Shown here: positions 45,724 through 54,371 of the stretch, piece by piece | Position numbering within the stretch: position 1 is the stretch's first letter | Layout of the letters: each line of letters starts with the position of its first letter | Origin: Enterococcus sp. PF1-24 | GTDB lineage: Bacteria > Bacillota > Bacilli > Lactobacillales > Enterococcaceae | DNA length: 64,000 nt | Assembly (NCBI RefSeq): GCF_029893325.1 | Contig: NZ_JARXWL010000014.1 | Location: 1 to 64,000, forward strand | Direction: 5' to 3' | Notes under the pieces: generated by a model | Seen by the model: only the letters and a program-made list of their open reading frames with translations | Database searches by the model: none | Told to the model about the DNA's origin: nothing | Position numbers and translations under genes: made by a program

Positions 45724-45749
45724 GATATTGATTATCATTTTTAATTATA
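45724..45749 (-). promoter_or_regulatory. Promoter with Fur box for the IsdG-like gene
   Basis: GATATTGATTATCATTTTT (45724-45742) matches the 19-base Fur box GATAATGATTATCATTATC at 16 positions. On the minus strand the extended -10 TGCTATAAT (TATAAT at 45744-45749) is immediately upstream of it, so bound Fur would cover the transcription start. Confidence 0.8.
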
Positions 45750-45835
45750 GCATATTTTCTATTTCCTGATAATAAAGAATTTTTTCTTAAACTATTATTT
45801 TTTCCAATGAACATATCGTTATATTCATCAAATAC

Positions 45836-45847
45836 GAAACATGTTTC
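45836..45847. promoter_or_regulatory. Perfect 12-base palindrome
   Basis: GAAACATGTTTC is a perfect palindrome in the 238-base gap between the IsdG-like and rpiR genes; TTTCAGCTGAAA at 45892-45903 is another. Either could be a protein-binding site; nothing identifies the protein. Confidence 0.3.
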
Positions 45848-45926
45848 ATTTTTTTCTCAACTTGTACCATTATCAATCAGAGAAGCTAGTTTCAGCTGAA
45901 AAATCAGCTATAATAGTAACAATTCT

Positions 45927-46622
45927 TTATTTTATGGCATTAATGTAAGTACAAATCAATGATTCAAACGTGATTAATGTGCGTCCAAAGAAAAATTGTG
46001 GTCGAGCAACACTTGTTGAAAAAGGACTAAAAGACTCTGATGAAAAGACTAAATCCGCCTGTTTAGCAATGGTTGATTGCTGTGTTCCTAAAAAAGCAAT
46101 AATTGGCTGCTCTGCTGCTTTAGCTAAAGCAACAGTCGCTTTCAACTGTTCTTCTTCTCCGGAATGAGAAACAACAATCAGCAAAATTTTCTGATTATTG
46201 CGACGGTTTATTAATTGAGTATGAGCAGTAGTAATACTAGGAATTCCGTGAAAATTAAAAACCTCGCTCATATAATTGGCAATATGGCTTGCAAAGCCTA
46301 AACTAATAACTGAAATCAGGCAATCTTGATTTTGATTCATCAGCTGACAAAAACTTTGAATACTTTTTTCCTCTAAAGCCAAGTCTGCTATGGTATTAGG
46401 TGCTAAATGAGATTCTTTGATTTTGTAAATCAGTTCACTATAACCTGAAAGATTCAATTTTTTGGCAAGACGAATAATGGTCGCTGGTGAAGTGAAACAA
46501 TTTTTCGCTACAAAGCGAATGCTTAAATCATTTAATTCTTGTAAATGTTCTTCCAAATACAACAAAATTTGAATTTCAGTTTGTTTTAGCTGATAAACGT
46601 CTTTTAAATAGTTGATGTTCAC
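45927..46622 (-). CDS. RpiR family transcriptional regulator
   Basis: A 231-residue regulator with an N-terminal HTH of the RpiR type (FTSPATIIRLAKKLNLSGYSE near 45-65, read as two segments) and a C-terminal SIS domain (LIVVSHSGEEEQLK, then IIAFLGTQQSTIAKQAD) that binds phosphosugars. It starts at GTG 46622 behind a GGAGG/GAAGG stretch. Divergent from the peptide-binding lipoprotein gene, so it probably controls it. Confidence 0.88.
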   Translation of the reverse strand: MNINYLKDVYQLKQTEIQILLYLEEHLQELNDLSIRFVAKNCFTSPATIIRLAKKLNLSGYSELIYKIKESHLAPNTIADLALEEKSIQSFCQLMNQNQDCLISVISLGFASHIANYMSEVFNFHGIPSITTAHTQLINRRNNQKILLIVVSHSGEEEQLKATVALAKAAEQPIIAFLGTQQSTIAKQADLVFSSESFSPFSTSVARPQFFFGRTLITFESLICTYINAIK

Positions 46623-46654
46623 TTACCTTCGCCTCCAAAATTTAGAATAGTGCC

Positions 46655-46679
46655 AACAAGGAAAAATTTTTCCCTTGTT
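46655..46679. promoter_or_regulatory. Near-perfect palindrome between rpiR and the binding-protein gene
   Basis: AACAAGGAAAAA and TTTTTCCCTTGTT form a near-perfect inverted repeat in the 106-base divergent gap. Position suggests an RpiR operator. Confidence 0.5.
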
Positions 46680-46728
46680 AGTTAACGCCATTTTAGCAGA
46701 AAATCAAAAAAATGAAAGAGGGGTTCGT

Positions 46729-48366
46729 ATGATTAAAAGAAAAACAGGGATAATTGCTTTTGGAGCGGCTTTAGTTTTAATGGCTGGCTGTTCTACTGGT
46801 AAAGAAGCAAACAAAAACACAGCAAACTCAACAGTAACTGAAGAACAAGTTTTAAAAGTTGGAATTGAATCAGAACTTTCTACTGCAGATGTTTCACTGG
46901 CAATGGATAACACCGCTTGTAGTGTTATGAGTCAAGTTGGGGAAGGTCTATTTTCTTTTGATGTCAACGGTGAAGCGAAAGCTGCCTTAGCACAAGAAAA
47001 AGTGGAACCAACTAACGACGGCATGACCTATACTTTCACCTTGCGAGAAGGCGCAACGTGGAGCAATGGCGATCCAATTACTGCACAAGATTTTGAATAT
47101 TCATGGAAACGCACTGTAGCACCTGATACTGCTTCACCTCAAGCTTACTATTTTGAAGGCATTAAAAATGCCAAAGCAATTTCAGCTGGGGAAAAAGATC
47201 CTGATGAATTAGGTGTAAAAGCTCTTGATGAACATACTTTAGAAGTTGAATTAGCATATCCGATGAGTTATTTCCAACAATTATTAGCAGTACCAGCCTT
47301 CTATCCATTAAACCAAACTTTTGTAGAAGAACACGCTGATAGTTACGGCACAACTGCTGAAACAACTTTATTTAACGGTCCTTTTGTCATGGTTGGCTGG
47401 GATGGTTTAAATAACTCTTGGACTTACGAAAAAAATACCGCTTATTGGGATAAAGAAAATGTAGCCCTTGATAAGGTTGAAGTTGAAGTCATTAAAGAAA
47501 TTAACACTGGTAAAAACCTATTTGATGCTGAGCAATTAGATTTTGTTAAAATCACTGGTGATATCGTTGCTCAAGAAAAAGAAAATCCAGCACTAACCAT
47601 TCGGGAATTACCAGGAACTTATTATATTCAATTAAACACAGAAACAACGCTTTTTGCTAATAAAAAAGCTCGCCAGGCAGTCGCTTTGGCTTTGGATTCT
47701 GAAAAATTAGCCAACAATGTTTTAAATGATGGCTCTAAGAAAGCATTAGGTTTTGTACCCACCGGTTTTGTTAGTCAAGATTCTGGTAAAGACTTTGCTG
47801 AAGAAATTGGTGATATTAACCCAGTTGATTTAACTGAAGCAGCTAGTCTGTGGGAAGAAGCGAAAAAAGAAGTTGGTCTTAGTGAAGCCGAAGTTAATAT
47901 TCTTTGCTCTGATAGCGACAATGCTAAAAAAATCAGTGAATTTATGCAAGGTTCACTTATGGAAACTCTCTCTGGTTTAAAAGTAACCATTTCAGCAGTT
48001 CCATTTAACAATCGTTTAGAAAAAAGTCGCAGTGGTGAATTTGATATTGTTTTAGGTGGTTGGACACCCGTTTACGCTGATCCAATTGACTTTTTAAACT
48101 TGTTACAATCAGAAAACTCTAACAACTTTGGTCGCTGGAACAATCAAAAATTCGATGGCTTGCTAGCTGATGCCAACAAAACTTATGCCAATGACTATCA
48201 AAAACGTTGGCAAGTAATGCAAGAAGCTGATCAATTAGTTGCTGAGGAAGCACCACTAATTCCTTTATATCAAATCACCGAAGCTTATTTAGTAAATGAA
48301 AAAGTTGATGGTTTGACTTTTGGTCCACTAGGCTCTATTTGTTATAAAAATGTTAGTATAAAATAA
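46729..48366 (+). CDS. OppA-type peptide-binding lipoprotein
   Basis: A 545-residue extracytoplasmic solute-binding protein (family 5) anchored by a lipid at Cys in LVLMAGC (about residue 20). YTFTLREGATWSNGDPITAQDFEYSW is the family signature region (seen here as two adjoining segments), and YYIQLNTET and VALALDSEKLA also fit. No permease or ATPase gene is nearby, so it must use a transporter encoded elsewhere. The start is ATG 46729 after AGAGGGG. The next two genes encode peptidases. Confidence 0.9.
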   Translation: MIKRKTGIIAFGAALVLMAGCSTGKEANKNTANSTVTEEQVLKVGIESELSTADVSLAMDNTACSVMSQVGEGLFSFDVNGEAKAALAQEKVEPTNDGMTYTFTLREGATWSNGDPITAQDFEYSWKRTVAPDTASPQAYYFEGIKNAKAISAGEKDPDELGVKALDEHTLEVELAYPMSYFQQLLAVPAFYPLNQTFVEEHADSYGTTAETTLFNGPFVMVGWDGLNNSWTYEKNTAYWDKENVALDKVEVEVIKEINTGKNLFDAEQLDFVKITGDIVAQEKENPALTIRELPGTYYIQLNTETTLFANKKARQAVALALDSEKLANNVLNDGSKKALGFVPTGFVSQDSGKDFAEEIGDINPVDLTEAASLWEEAKKEVGLSEAEVNILCSDSDNAKKISEFMQGSLMETLSGLKVTISAVPFNNRLEKSRSGEFDIVLGGWTPVYADPIDFLNLLQSENSNNFGRWNNQKFDGLLADANKTYANDYQKRWQVMQEADQLVAEEAPLIPLYQITEAYLVNEKVDGLTFGPLGSICYKNVSIK

Positions 48367-48422
48367 AGTTTCACAGCAAAGTTAAATTAAACGTTAATCA
48401 GTTGAGAAAGATGAGGCAGACT

Positions 48423-49520
48423 ATGAAAAAAGAAAAATCCCTACAAATAATTCAAGAATTGGCAGATGCTAATGGGGTCTCTGGTTTTGAGGAAGAAGTT
48501 CTTCATTTGGTAAAAAAATATACTCACCATATCGGTCCCCAAGAAACAGATGGCATTAAAAATTTATATATTCAGCGACAGCAAAATACTAGCAAGCGTC
48601 CCCTACTACAATTTGATGCTCATAGTGATGAAGTTGGTTTTATTGTTCAAGCAATTAAACCAAATGGTATGCTGCAATTCCTGACTTTAGGGGGATGGAT
48701 TCCTAATAATATTACTGCTCAAAAAGTTCGTGTACGCAATCGTGAAGGGCATTATATTAATGGTGTGGTTAGTAGTAAACCGCCTCATTTTATGACACCA
48801 GAAGAAAGAAATAAACCGATAACTGTCAACGACTTATTCATTGACGTTGGTGCAACATCACAACAAGAGATTGTTGAAATTTACAAAATTGACATTGGTG
48901 CCCCGGTCGTTCCAGCCGTTCAAACTGAATACGATCCAATGACTGATCGTCTCTTCGGAAAAGCTTTCGATTGTCGGATTGGCTGTGCTTGTATGGTGGA
49001 TGTTTTAGATGAACTTGCCAATGATGATTTAGCCTTTGATTTAACAGCGACTTTAAGCGCTCAAGAAGAAGTTGGTGAACGCGGTGCGATTGTCGCAGCT
49101 CAAAAAGTCTGTGCTGATTTAGCGATTGTTTTCGAAGGTTGCCCAGCTGATGATACTGGTGTAGCTGATTATATGATTCAATCAGCTATGGGGAAAGGTC
49201 CAATGTTGCGTAATTTTGATGTTTCCATGATTACTAATCCAGAATTTCAGCAATACACTCTTGATCTAGCTAAAAAATTTAACATCCCTGTGCAAGCTTC
49301 CGTTCGCAGCGGTGGTGGCACGAATGCTTCAGTCATTAATCAAGTGAAAGGTGCACCAGCCATTGTCGTTGGCATCCCTGTTCGCTATGCGCATACCCCC
49401 CACTGTTTTGTAGCTTATGAAGATTATCAACATGCAAAACAATTAGTGCTTGAATTAGTTCGTTCTTTAACACCAAGTGTCATTCAACAATTAACGCATC
49501 CAGCAGAAAGTGGGCAATAA
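48423..49520 (+). CDS. M42 family aminopeptidase
   Basis: A second M42 metallo-aminopeptidase (365 residues): FDAHSDEVGFIVQ (metal His-Asp), KAFDCRIGCACMVD, QEEVGERGA (catalytic Glu), and RYAHTPHCFVAYEDY (metal His). ATG 48423 has GATGAGG six bases upstream. It lies between the peptide-binding lipoprotein and a D-aminopeptidase, implying breakdown of the imported peptides. Confidence 0.9.
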   Translation: MKKEKSLQIIQELADANGVSGFEEEVLHLVKKYTHHIGPQETDGIKNLYIQRQQNTSKRPLLQFDAHSDEVGFIVQAIKPNGMLQFLTLGGWIPNNITAQKVRVRNREGHYINGVVSSKPPHFMTPEERNKPITVNDLFIDVGATSQQEIVEIYKIDIGAPVVPAVQTEYDPMTDRLFGKAFDCRIGCACMVDVLDELANDDLAFDLTATLSAQEEVGERGAIVAAQKVCADLAIVFEGCPADDTGVADYMIQSAMGKGPMLRNFDVSMITNPEFQQYTLDLAKKFNIPVQASVRSGGGTNASVINQVKGAPAIVVGIPVRYAHTPHCFVAYEDYQHAKQLVLELVRSLTPSVIQQLTHPAESGQ

Positions 49521-49523
49521 ACG

Positions 49524-50366
49524 ATGAAAATTTATATTTCTTGTGATATTGAAGGGTTAGCCGGCGTAGCTAATTTCGATATGGAAAAAGACGATCGTGA
49601 AAATTTCCGTTCCCTTTATCACCAGCATGTTGCTTGGGTGATTGAAGGAATCCAGAAAAGTTCAAAAAATGCTGAAGTTAGCGAAATTACAATTTCTGAC
49701 TCCCATAGTTTAGGGGTTCATCTCTCTTATGAAAAATTATCTAAAATGGATGAGCGAATTTCTTTAATTAACGGCTTTCCAAGAATGGATTATATGATGA
49801 GTGGCTTAGATGAAAGCTACGATTTAGTCATCTTTTTAGGCTATCATGCAGGCATTGGCAAAAAATATGGTAACATGGATCATGGCTACAGTGCTCGTGT
49901 GGCTTATGATTTAAAAATCAACGACACTTATATGAATGAATCAACTATTAACGCCGCTTATGCTGGTGAATTAGGGATTCCAGTTGGCTTGATTATTGGT
50001 GAGTCAGGCTTAAAGGAACAGCTTTTTGATGAAGGAATGCATCCTGAAGTAGCTTATGTCTCTACAAAAGAATCTTTAGGACGCTATGCTATTAAAACTT
50101 ATCCAATTAAACAAGTTCGTCAAGAAATTTTAACAAAAACAATGGCTGTTATGGAAAGTAATTTTAGCGAATTACCTTTATATCAATTAGCAATGCCAGC
50201 AACAGTAACGTTACAATGCGCTTCAACCGCTCAAGCTGATCGCATTGAGATGCTTTCGCAAATCACTCGCTTAGATGGGCGAACTGTCACTTTTACAGCA
50301 GAAACTATGAAAGCAACCATGAATGATATTGTTGCAATTGTTGGTTTAGGTGGAACGACTTATTAA
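49524..50366 (+). CDS. dppA: M55 family D-aminopeptidase (DppA-like)
   Basis: A 280-residue zinc enzyme like B. subtilis DppA, which frees D-Ala from peptides. The start SCDIEGLAGVANF has the SxDxEG motif, then ISDSHSLG and FLGYHAGIGKKYG, and NESTINAAYAGE. It starts 3 bases after the M42 gene. Together they suggest use of D-amino-acid peptides such as wall turnover products (inference). Confidence 0.92.
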   Translation: MKIYISCDIEGLAGVANFDMEKDDRENFRSLYHQHVAWVIEGIQKSSKNAEVSEITISDSHSLGVHLSYEKLSKMDERISLINGFPRMDYMMSGLDESYDLVIFLGYHAGIGKKYGNMDHGYSARVAYDLKINDTYMNESTINAAYAGELGIPVGLIIGESGLKEQLFDEGMHPEVAYVSTKESLGRYAIKTYPIKQVRQEILTKTMAVMESNFSELPLYQLAMPATVTLQCASTAQADRIEMLSQITRLDGRTVTFTAETMKATMNDIVAIVGLGGTTY

Positions 50367-50402
50367 AAGCGAAACGAGCTAGCTCACTCAGCAAAGGAGA
50401 TA

Positions 50403-50448
50403 AAAAGCGTTTAAGTCCAGTCTTTAATTAGGGCTTAAACGCTTTTTT
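50403..50448. terminator. Bidirectional terminator
   Basis: AAAGCGTTTAAGTCC pairs with GGGCTTAAACGCTTT, with A and T runs on the sides, between dppA and the converging HIRAN gene. Confidence 0.85.
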
Positions 50449-50449
50449 A

Positions 50450-50848
50450 TCAATCATCCAAATACACTGCCACCAGTATTTTCAAGTAATCGCGACTTTC
50501 AATATCATACTCAGTCACTTTAGCAGAAATTTTTTTACCCCCATCTAGAAGATGCGCTAAAATAGTATTTTGTTTGCGGGGAATATAACCGATTTTGATT
50601 TTCTTTTCATCATCGGTGCGAATTAAAATTGCTAAATCATCATAACGATTATCTTCACGAATTAAACGGACGGGCATTTCTTTATATAATAGTTCTGCTA
50701 CTGCCACTACATCTTGTAAATGACTGGTACCAGCAACCGTGTACGTATCTAAATAAATCGGCTCCATCGAAAAATCAGGCAATTCCAAATTAAATTGTTG
50801 TAATAACTCCAGTTCGTTGCGTTCTATTCTGGATATCTCAAAACCCAT
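50450..50848 (-). CDS. HIRAN domain protein
   Basis: A 132-residue protein, nearly all a HIRAN domain: YTVAGTSHLQDVV, RLIREDNRYDDLAILI and KIGYIPRKQNTILAHLLDGG (20 residues). In HLTF-type proteins HIRAN binds single-stranded DNA ends. Its ATG overlaps the stop of the J-domain gene by one base (TAATG), so the two are translationally coupled. Confidence 0.85.
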   Translation of the reverse strand: MGFEISRIERNELELLQQFNLELPDFSMEPIYLDTYTVAGTSHLQDVVAVAELLYKEMPVRLIREDNRYDDLAILIRTDDEKKIKIGYIPRKQNTILAHLLDGGKKISAKVTEYDIESRDYLKILVAVYLDD

Positions 50849-51687
50849 TAAAATTCACTCCAACTAGTATCTTGACTTTCTGCCTGCCACAGTTTTAAGT
50901 CTTGATATTCTTTTTCCATTTTTGCCAAAGTTGCTTCTAAAACCACTTGTTTATCTTCTAATTCTGCACGCTTCTTGGTCAAGAGCTCATCATCCATCAA
51001 CAATTCTTTCATCGTATAAGGAAAAGCCGATTCCATCATCTTAATTTCAAATTTTTGCTGTTTAATTAACTCTTCAAAACGAGCAATTTCATTTCGATAA
51101 TCCTGCTCATCTTTCGTTTCAGTTGCTTGTTCCTCATCATCTGGAAATTGAATTTCAAACATAGCTTTCAAAGCCATCATCAATTGCAGGTCGCCATTTT
51201 TATAAGCTGCCATCACTTGTTCAAAAAATTCTTTGCGCTCTGAGCTATCATCTTTAGTTAAATCCGGATGTAATGATTTAATTAAAAAACGATAAATGGC
51301 TTTCAACTCTTTGGCATCATCATCTGATAAAACTTTTGTTTCTTGGCGCACTTTCATTTGTGCCAACTTAATTTCATCTAATTGACTCTTCAAATTTCGT
51401 TGATACTCACTAAATTTCTTTTTAGTGATTTCTTCGATTTCTTCAAAATCAATTATCCCATCGCGATTAACATATTTTTGCGCAAGCTGTAAAAGGTGTT
51501 GCATTTGCATGATTGCTAGCGTCAGCTCATTATTACGATACTCAAAAACACCTAAAACAGCATAATAACGCTTTGTAAGTTCAGGAATTTTATGACCTTC
51601 TAAATAATTTTTCCGTTCAAAAAGTGCCGTAAATTCATTTTCCAGTTGCTTATAGTGAACTTGTAGTGCCTCAACATTGTCAATCAT
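50848..51687 (-). CDS. J-domain-like protein with coiled coils
   Basis: A 279-residue protein whose middle (about 120-175) reads like a DnaJ J-domain: AIYRFLIKSLHPDLTKD, with the HPD motif at 140-142, then FFEQVMAAYKNGD. Coiled coils flank it, at about 85-118 and 195-265. There are no zinc or substrate-binding domains of DnaJ. It probably recruits DnaK for a specific client, with the HIRAN protein as the natural partner (inference). Confidence 0.8.
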   Translation of the reverse strand: MIDNVEALQVHYKQLENEFTALFERKNYLEGHKIPELTKRYYAVLGVFEYRNNELTLAIMQMQHLLQLAQKYVNRDGIIDFEEIEEITKKKFSEYQRNLKSQLDEIKLAQMKVRQETKVLSDDDAKELKAIYRFLIKSLHPDLTKDDSSERKEFFEQVMAAYKNGDLQLMMALKAMFEIQFPDDEEQATETKDEQDYRNEIARFEELIKQQKFEIKMMESAFPYTMKELLMDDELLTKKRAELEDKQVVLEATLAKMEKEYQDLKLWQAESQDTSWSEF

Positions 51688-51828
51688 TTTACCCCTCCAC
51701 CTGTTATTTCAACTAGTATAAACAAGAAATCTACATTTTTTCAAGCTTATCTTATATTTCTTTTTTGATAAAACTAGTGTAACATAAAATCTGTAGAATT
51801 CAGAAAAAATCCACGGAGGATAAATAAA

Positions 51829-52284
51829 ATGGAAATACGTACCACTGTCGGTCCCATTTGGCTTAAAGCTAGCGCTCAAGGTCTTACGGAAATTTCTTTT
51901 AAGCCGTTAGTTGCTGAAGAAAACGAAAAAGATAATCCCCATCTCCAACTAGCAAAAAACGAACTCTTAGCCTACTTTAACCAGCAGTTAAAAGAGTTCA
52001 CTGTTCCTTTAGATATCCAAGTTGGCACGCTTTTTCAAAAAGAAGTTTGGCATGCACTATTGGCAATTCCTTATGGAGAAACTTGCTGCTATCAAGAAAT
52101 TGCAGAAAAAATCCAACGACCAAAAGCCATTCGTGCAATCGGTCAAGCCAATCGTCGCAATCCACTACCAATCATTATTCCATGTCATCGGGTAATTGGG
52201 AAAAATGGAAAAATGACTGGTTATATGGGTACAGAAGGCATTACAATTAAAGAGCAACTCTTAACTTTAGAAGGGTTTTACTAA
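51829..52284 (+). CDS. ogt: Methylated-DNA-protein cysteine methyltransferase
   Basis: Suicide repair enzyme that takes the methyl group off O6-methylguanine. The 151-residue protein has the active-site motif IIPCHRVIG and the HTH with RAIGQANRRNPLP. GGAGG precedes the ATG. It may be co-transcribed with the following amidase gene (gap 39 bases). Confidence 0.95.
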   Translation: MEIRTTVGPIWLKASAQGLTEISFKPLVAEENEKDNPHLQLAKNELLAYFNQQLKEFTVPLDIQVGTLFQKEVWHALLAIPYGETCCYQEIAEKIQRPKAIRAIGQANRRNPLPIIIPCHRVIGKNGKMTGYMGTEGITIKEQLLTLEGFY

Positions 52285-52323
52285 TCAAAAAAGATTGTTT
52301 TATCAAAATTAAGGAGAAATATC

Positions 52324-53721
52324 GTGAAAAAATTGTTTAACTTTGCAACTCTTATTTTATGCATCTTAGGCTTAAGTTCTACTTCCTTAGTTGCAAATGC
52401 TGAGGAAATCAGCTCAAATTATGATTCATTAACAGCAGAAGGTCAATTGATTACCGAAGAACAAGAAGCAACTTTAGCAGATTTCCAAGAGGCATTACCA
52501 AAAGCTCGTACCTTTGCTCGTAGCGGGAACAAGTATCTAATCGTTTTAGGTCATGGTGATAATGAATTAGGGGCTCAAGGAAATGGCACCAACGAAAAAG
52601 ATTTCACTCGTAATGAATTACTTCCTTATTTACGGAAATATGCGGAAATCTCAAATGCTCAAATTGATTTTTATGATCCAAACAAAAATATGTATACTGA
52701 ATCACAAAAAAAAGCTGGTGCTTTTACAGTCAGCACTTCTTATCAATCGGTGACTGAACTCCACTTAGATGGTTCAATTGGTGATGAAACTGGTGGCCAC
52801 GTGATTGTTGCTCCTGGCACAAATAATCCGCAAGATTACGCAATTGCCAACACTTTAAAAGAATATGTTGGTTGGAATCCAAAATACGCCGGCAATCAAG
52901 GTTTAAATTATCGAACTGATTTATATAATTTACAGATTTTTAAAGACCGTGGTATTCCTTATCGTTTAGTAGAAATTGGTTTTATCTCTAACGCAAAAGA
53001 TTTAGCAGCGATTCGCAACAATTTAGATGGCATCGCTAAAAGAATAATTGAAGGAATCACTGGTGAAAAAATCAACCACACCACTTTAACTCTTTGTAAT
53101 TTAGAAACTTTTGCAGAAAACAATGGTCAGATTCAATTAAAAGGTTGGTACTTTTCAGAAGCTAACACGCTTCAACAACAACGTTGGTTGGTTTTAATCG
53201 ACTCAGCAACTGGTCAAGAAGTTCAACGAGTAGCGGTAAAAAATCAAGCTCGGGCTGATGTTGGTGCACTTTACCCACAATATCCAACGGCACATTGGTC
53301 AGGTTTTGAAGCAAGTTTCCCAATGAATGAAAAATTCTACAATAAAAATTTACAAGTGAAAATTGGTTATGAAGCAAATCTGCAATCAGCCGTGACTTTT
53401 GGCCAACAATTAACGATTGGTGGCACTAATAATCCGATTTATCGGGTTTATAATCCTAACAATGGCGAGCATTTCTATACGAAAAGCCAAGGAGAAGCGC
53501 AAAATCTAGTGGCTAACGGTTGGCAAGATGAAGGCGTTAGCTGGCATGCACCAAATGCCGGTAGCGAAGTTTATCGTCTTTACAATCCCAATAGTGGTGA
53601 ACATCACTATACATTAAATACAAATGAACGGGACTCTTTAGTTGGTAGCGGCTGGCAATATGAAGCGGTTAGCTGGTATTCAGCTGATAGCAAAAAAACA
53701 AGCGATTTATCGCTTGTTTAA
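52324..53721 (+). CDS. Secreted N-acetylmuramoyl-L-alanine amidase-like protein with repeat modules, frameshifted at its end
   Basis: A 465-residue exported amidase-like protein. Signal peptide to about 26 (VANA). The amidase_3-like domain (about 68-245) has LGHGDNELGAQGNG with H77, E91, ELHLDG with H147 and LVEIGFIS with E217, the expected zinc and catalytic positions. A beta-rich domain follows (about 250-375), then two Tyr/Trp-rich repeats. The frame then ends at TSDLSLV, 10 codons after an A7 run at 53692-53698. Removing one A would continue into a third repeat ending at 53833, as in the sister proteins. Starts at GTG, with AAGGAG upstream. Confidence 0.85.
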   Translation: MKKLFNFATLILCILGLSSTSLVANAEEISSNYDSLTAEGQLITEEQEATLADFQEALPKARTFARSGNKYLIVLGHGDNELGAQGNGTNEKDFTRNELLPYLRKYAEISNAQIDFYDPNKNMYTESQKKAGAFTVSTSYQSVTELHLDGSIGDETGGHVIVAPGTNNPQDYAIANTLKEYVGWNPKYAGNQGLNYRTDLYNLQIFKDRGIPYRLVEIGFISNAKDLAAIRNNLDGIAKRIIEGITGEKINHTTLTLCNLETFAENNGQIQLKGWYFSEANTLQQQRWLVLIDSATGQEVQRVAVKNQARADVGALYPQYPTAHWSGFEASFPMNEKFYNKNLQVKIGYEANLQSAVTFGQQLTIGGTNNPIYRVYNPNNGEHFYTKSQGEAQNLVANGWQDEGVSWHAPNAGSEVYRLYNPNSGEHHYTLNTNERDSLVGSGWQYEAVSWYSADSKKTSDLSLV

Positions 53722-53833
53722 CCCTAATGCTCGCGACGCCGGTTCTCACCATTACACAGCGAGTCAAACTGAAGTTCAAGCTTTATTAGCAGCTGGTTGG
53801 TCATCAGAAAATATCGGTTGGTACGGCAATTAA
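53699..53833 (+). pseudogene. Out-of-frame third repeat of the amidase-like protein
   Basis: In another frame, directly after the A7 run, the sequence encodes QAIYRLFNPNARDAGSHHYT and then AAGWSSENIGWYGN, ending in TAA. This is the missing third repeat, with the usual GSHHYTAS insertion. Its preservation suggests a recent indel, a sequencing error, or expression by slippage on the A run. Confidence 0.85.
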
Positions 53834-53865
53834 AAGAAATTTATTCAAATAAGGAGCTGTTCATT

Positions 53866-54309
53866 TTGGAATTAAACACTAAAATTCAAAGTCTTTATGA
53901 AAAGGATAACAATCTAGCTTATAAGAATTTACAAGAATTGGAAAAAATTTCCGAAACCAGCAATCAATTGTATCCTTACTTAAACGAATTTATTTCCATG
54001 TTAAAGAGTGATAAATATGTTATGCGAGTTCGCGGTTTCCGATTGGCTTGTAAACAAGCCCAGTGGGATGATGAAAAACAAATCAATCTTGCCATTAACG
54101 AAATTTTAGCAATGGTTCATGATCCAAAACCCACTGCTATTCGTCAAGCTTTGCTTTATCTGCAGGAGCTGGTCTATTATAAGCCAGAATTGCATCCTGA
54201 AATTAAAGATGCCCTTTCCACAATTGATTTTAGTCAATTTAAAGATACAATGGCTCCTTTAATCAAAAAAGATGTGCAACTACTCTTACAATTAATTGCT
54301 GCACAGTAA
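53866..54309 (+). CDS. HEAT-repeat-like conserved protein
   Basis: A 147-residue all-helical protein with paired helices resembling HEAT repeats: YVMRVRGFRLACKQAQWD and KPTAIRQALLYLQELVYYKPEL (read as adjoining helices), then FKDTMAPLIKKDV. Relatives in Firmicutes are often labelled "SufBD", without a function I can confirm. The start is TTG 53866, ten bases after AAGGAG. It follows the frameshifted amidase by 32 bases. Confidence 0.7.
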   Translation: MELNTKIQSLYEKDNNLAYKNLQELEKISETSNQLYPYLNEFISMLKSDKYVMRVRGFRLACKQAQWDDEKQINLAINEILAMVHDPKPTAIRQALLYLQELVYYKPELHPEIKDALSTIDFSQFKDTMAPLIKKDVQLLLQLIAAQ

Positions 54310-54330
54310 TTATTAATAATCTAAAAAAAA

Positions 54331-54370
54331 AAGATTTCCCTTTTTAGCGCGGGAAATCTTTTTTTTTTCA
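54331..54370. terminator. Bidirectional terminator
   Basis: AAAGATTTCCC pairs with GGGAAATCTTT, flanked by long A and T runs, between the HEAT-like gene and converging ilvA. Confidence 0.85.
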
Positions 54371-54371
54371 T

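Noticed and set aside
46655-46679. Terminator for the binding-protein operon upstream gene
   Set aside because: The palindrome lies between divergent genes, where no transcript needs to end; an operator is more plausible.
53692-53700. Programmed -1 frameshift at A AAA AAC in the amidase gene
   Set aside because: The zero frame does not place the heptamer in the required phase, and the needed shift is +1. A plain indel or slippage is more likely.
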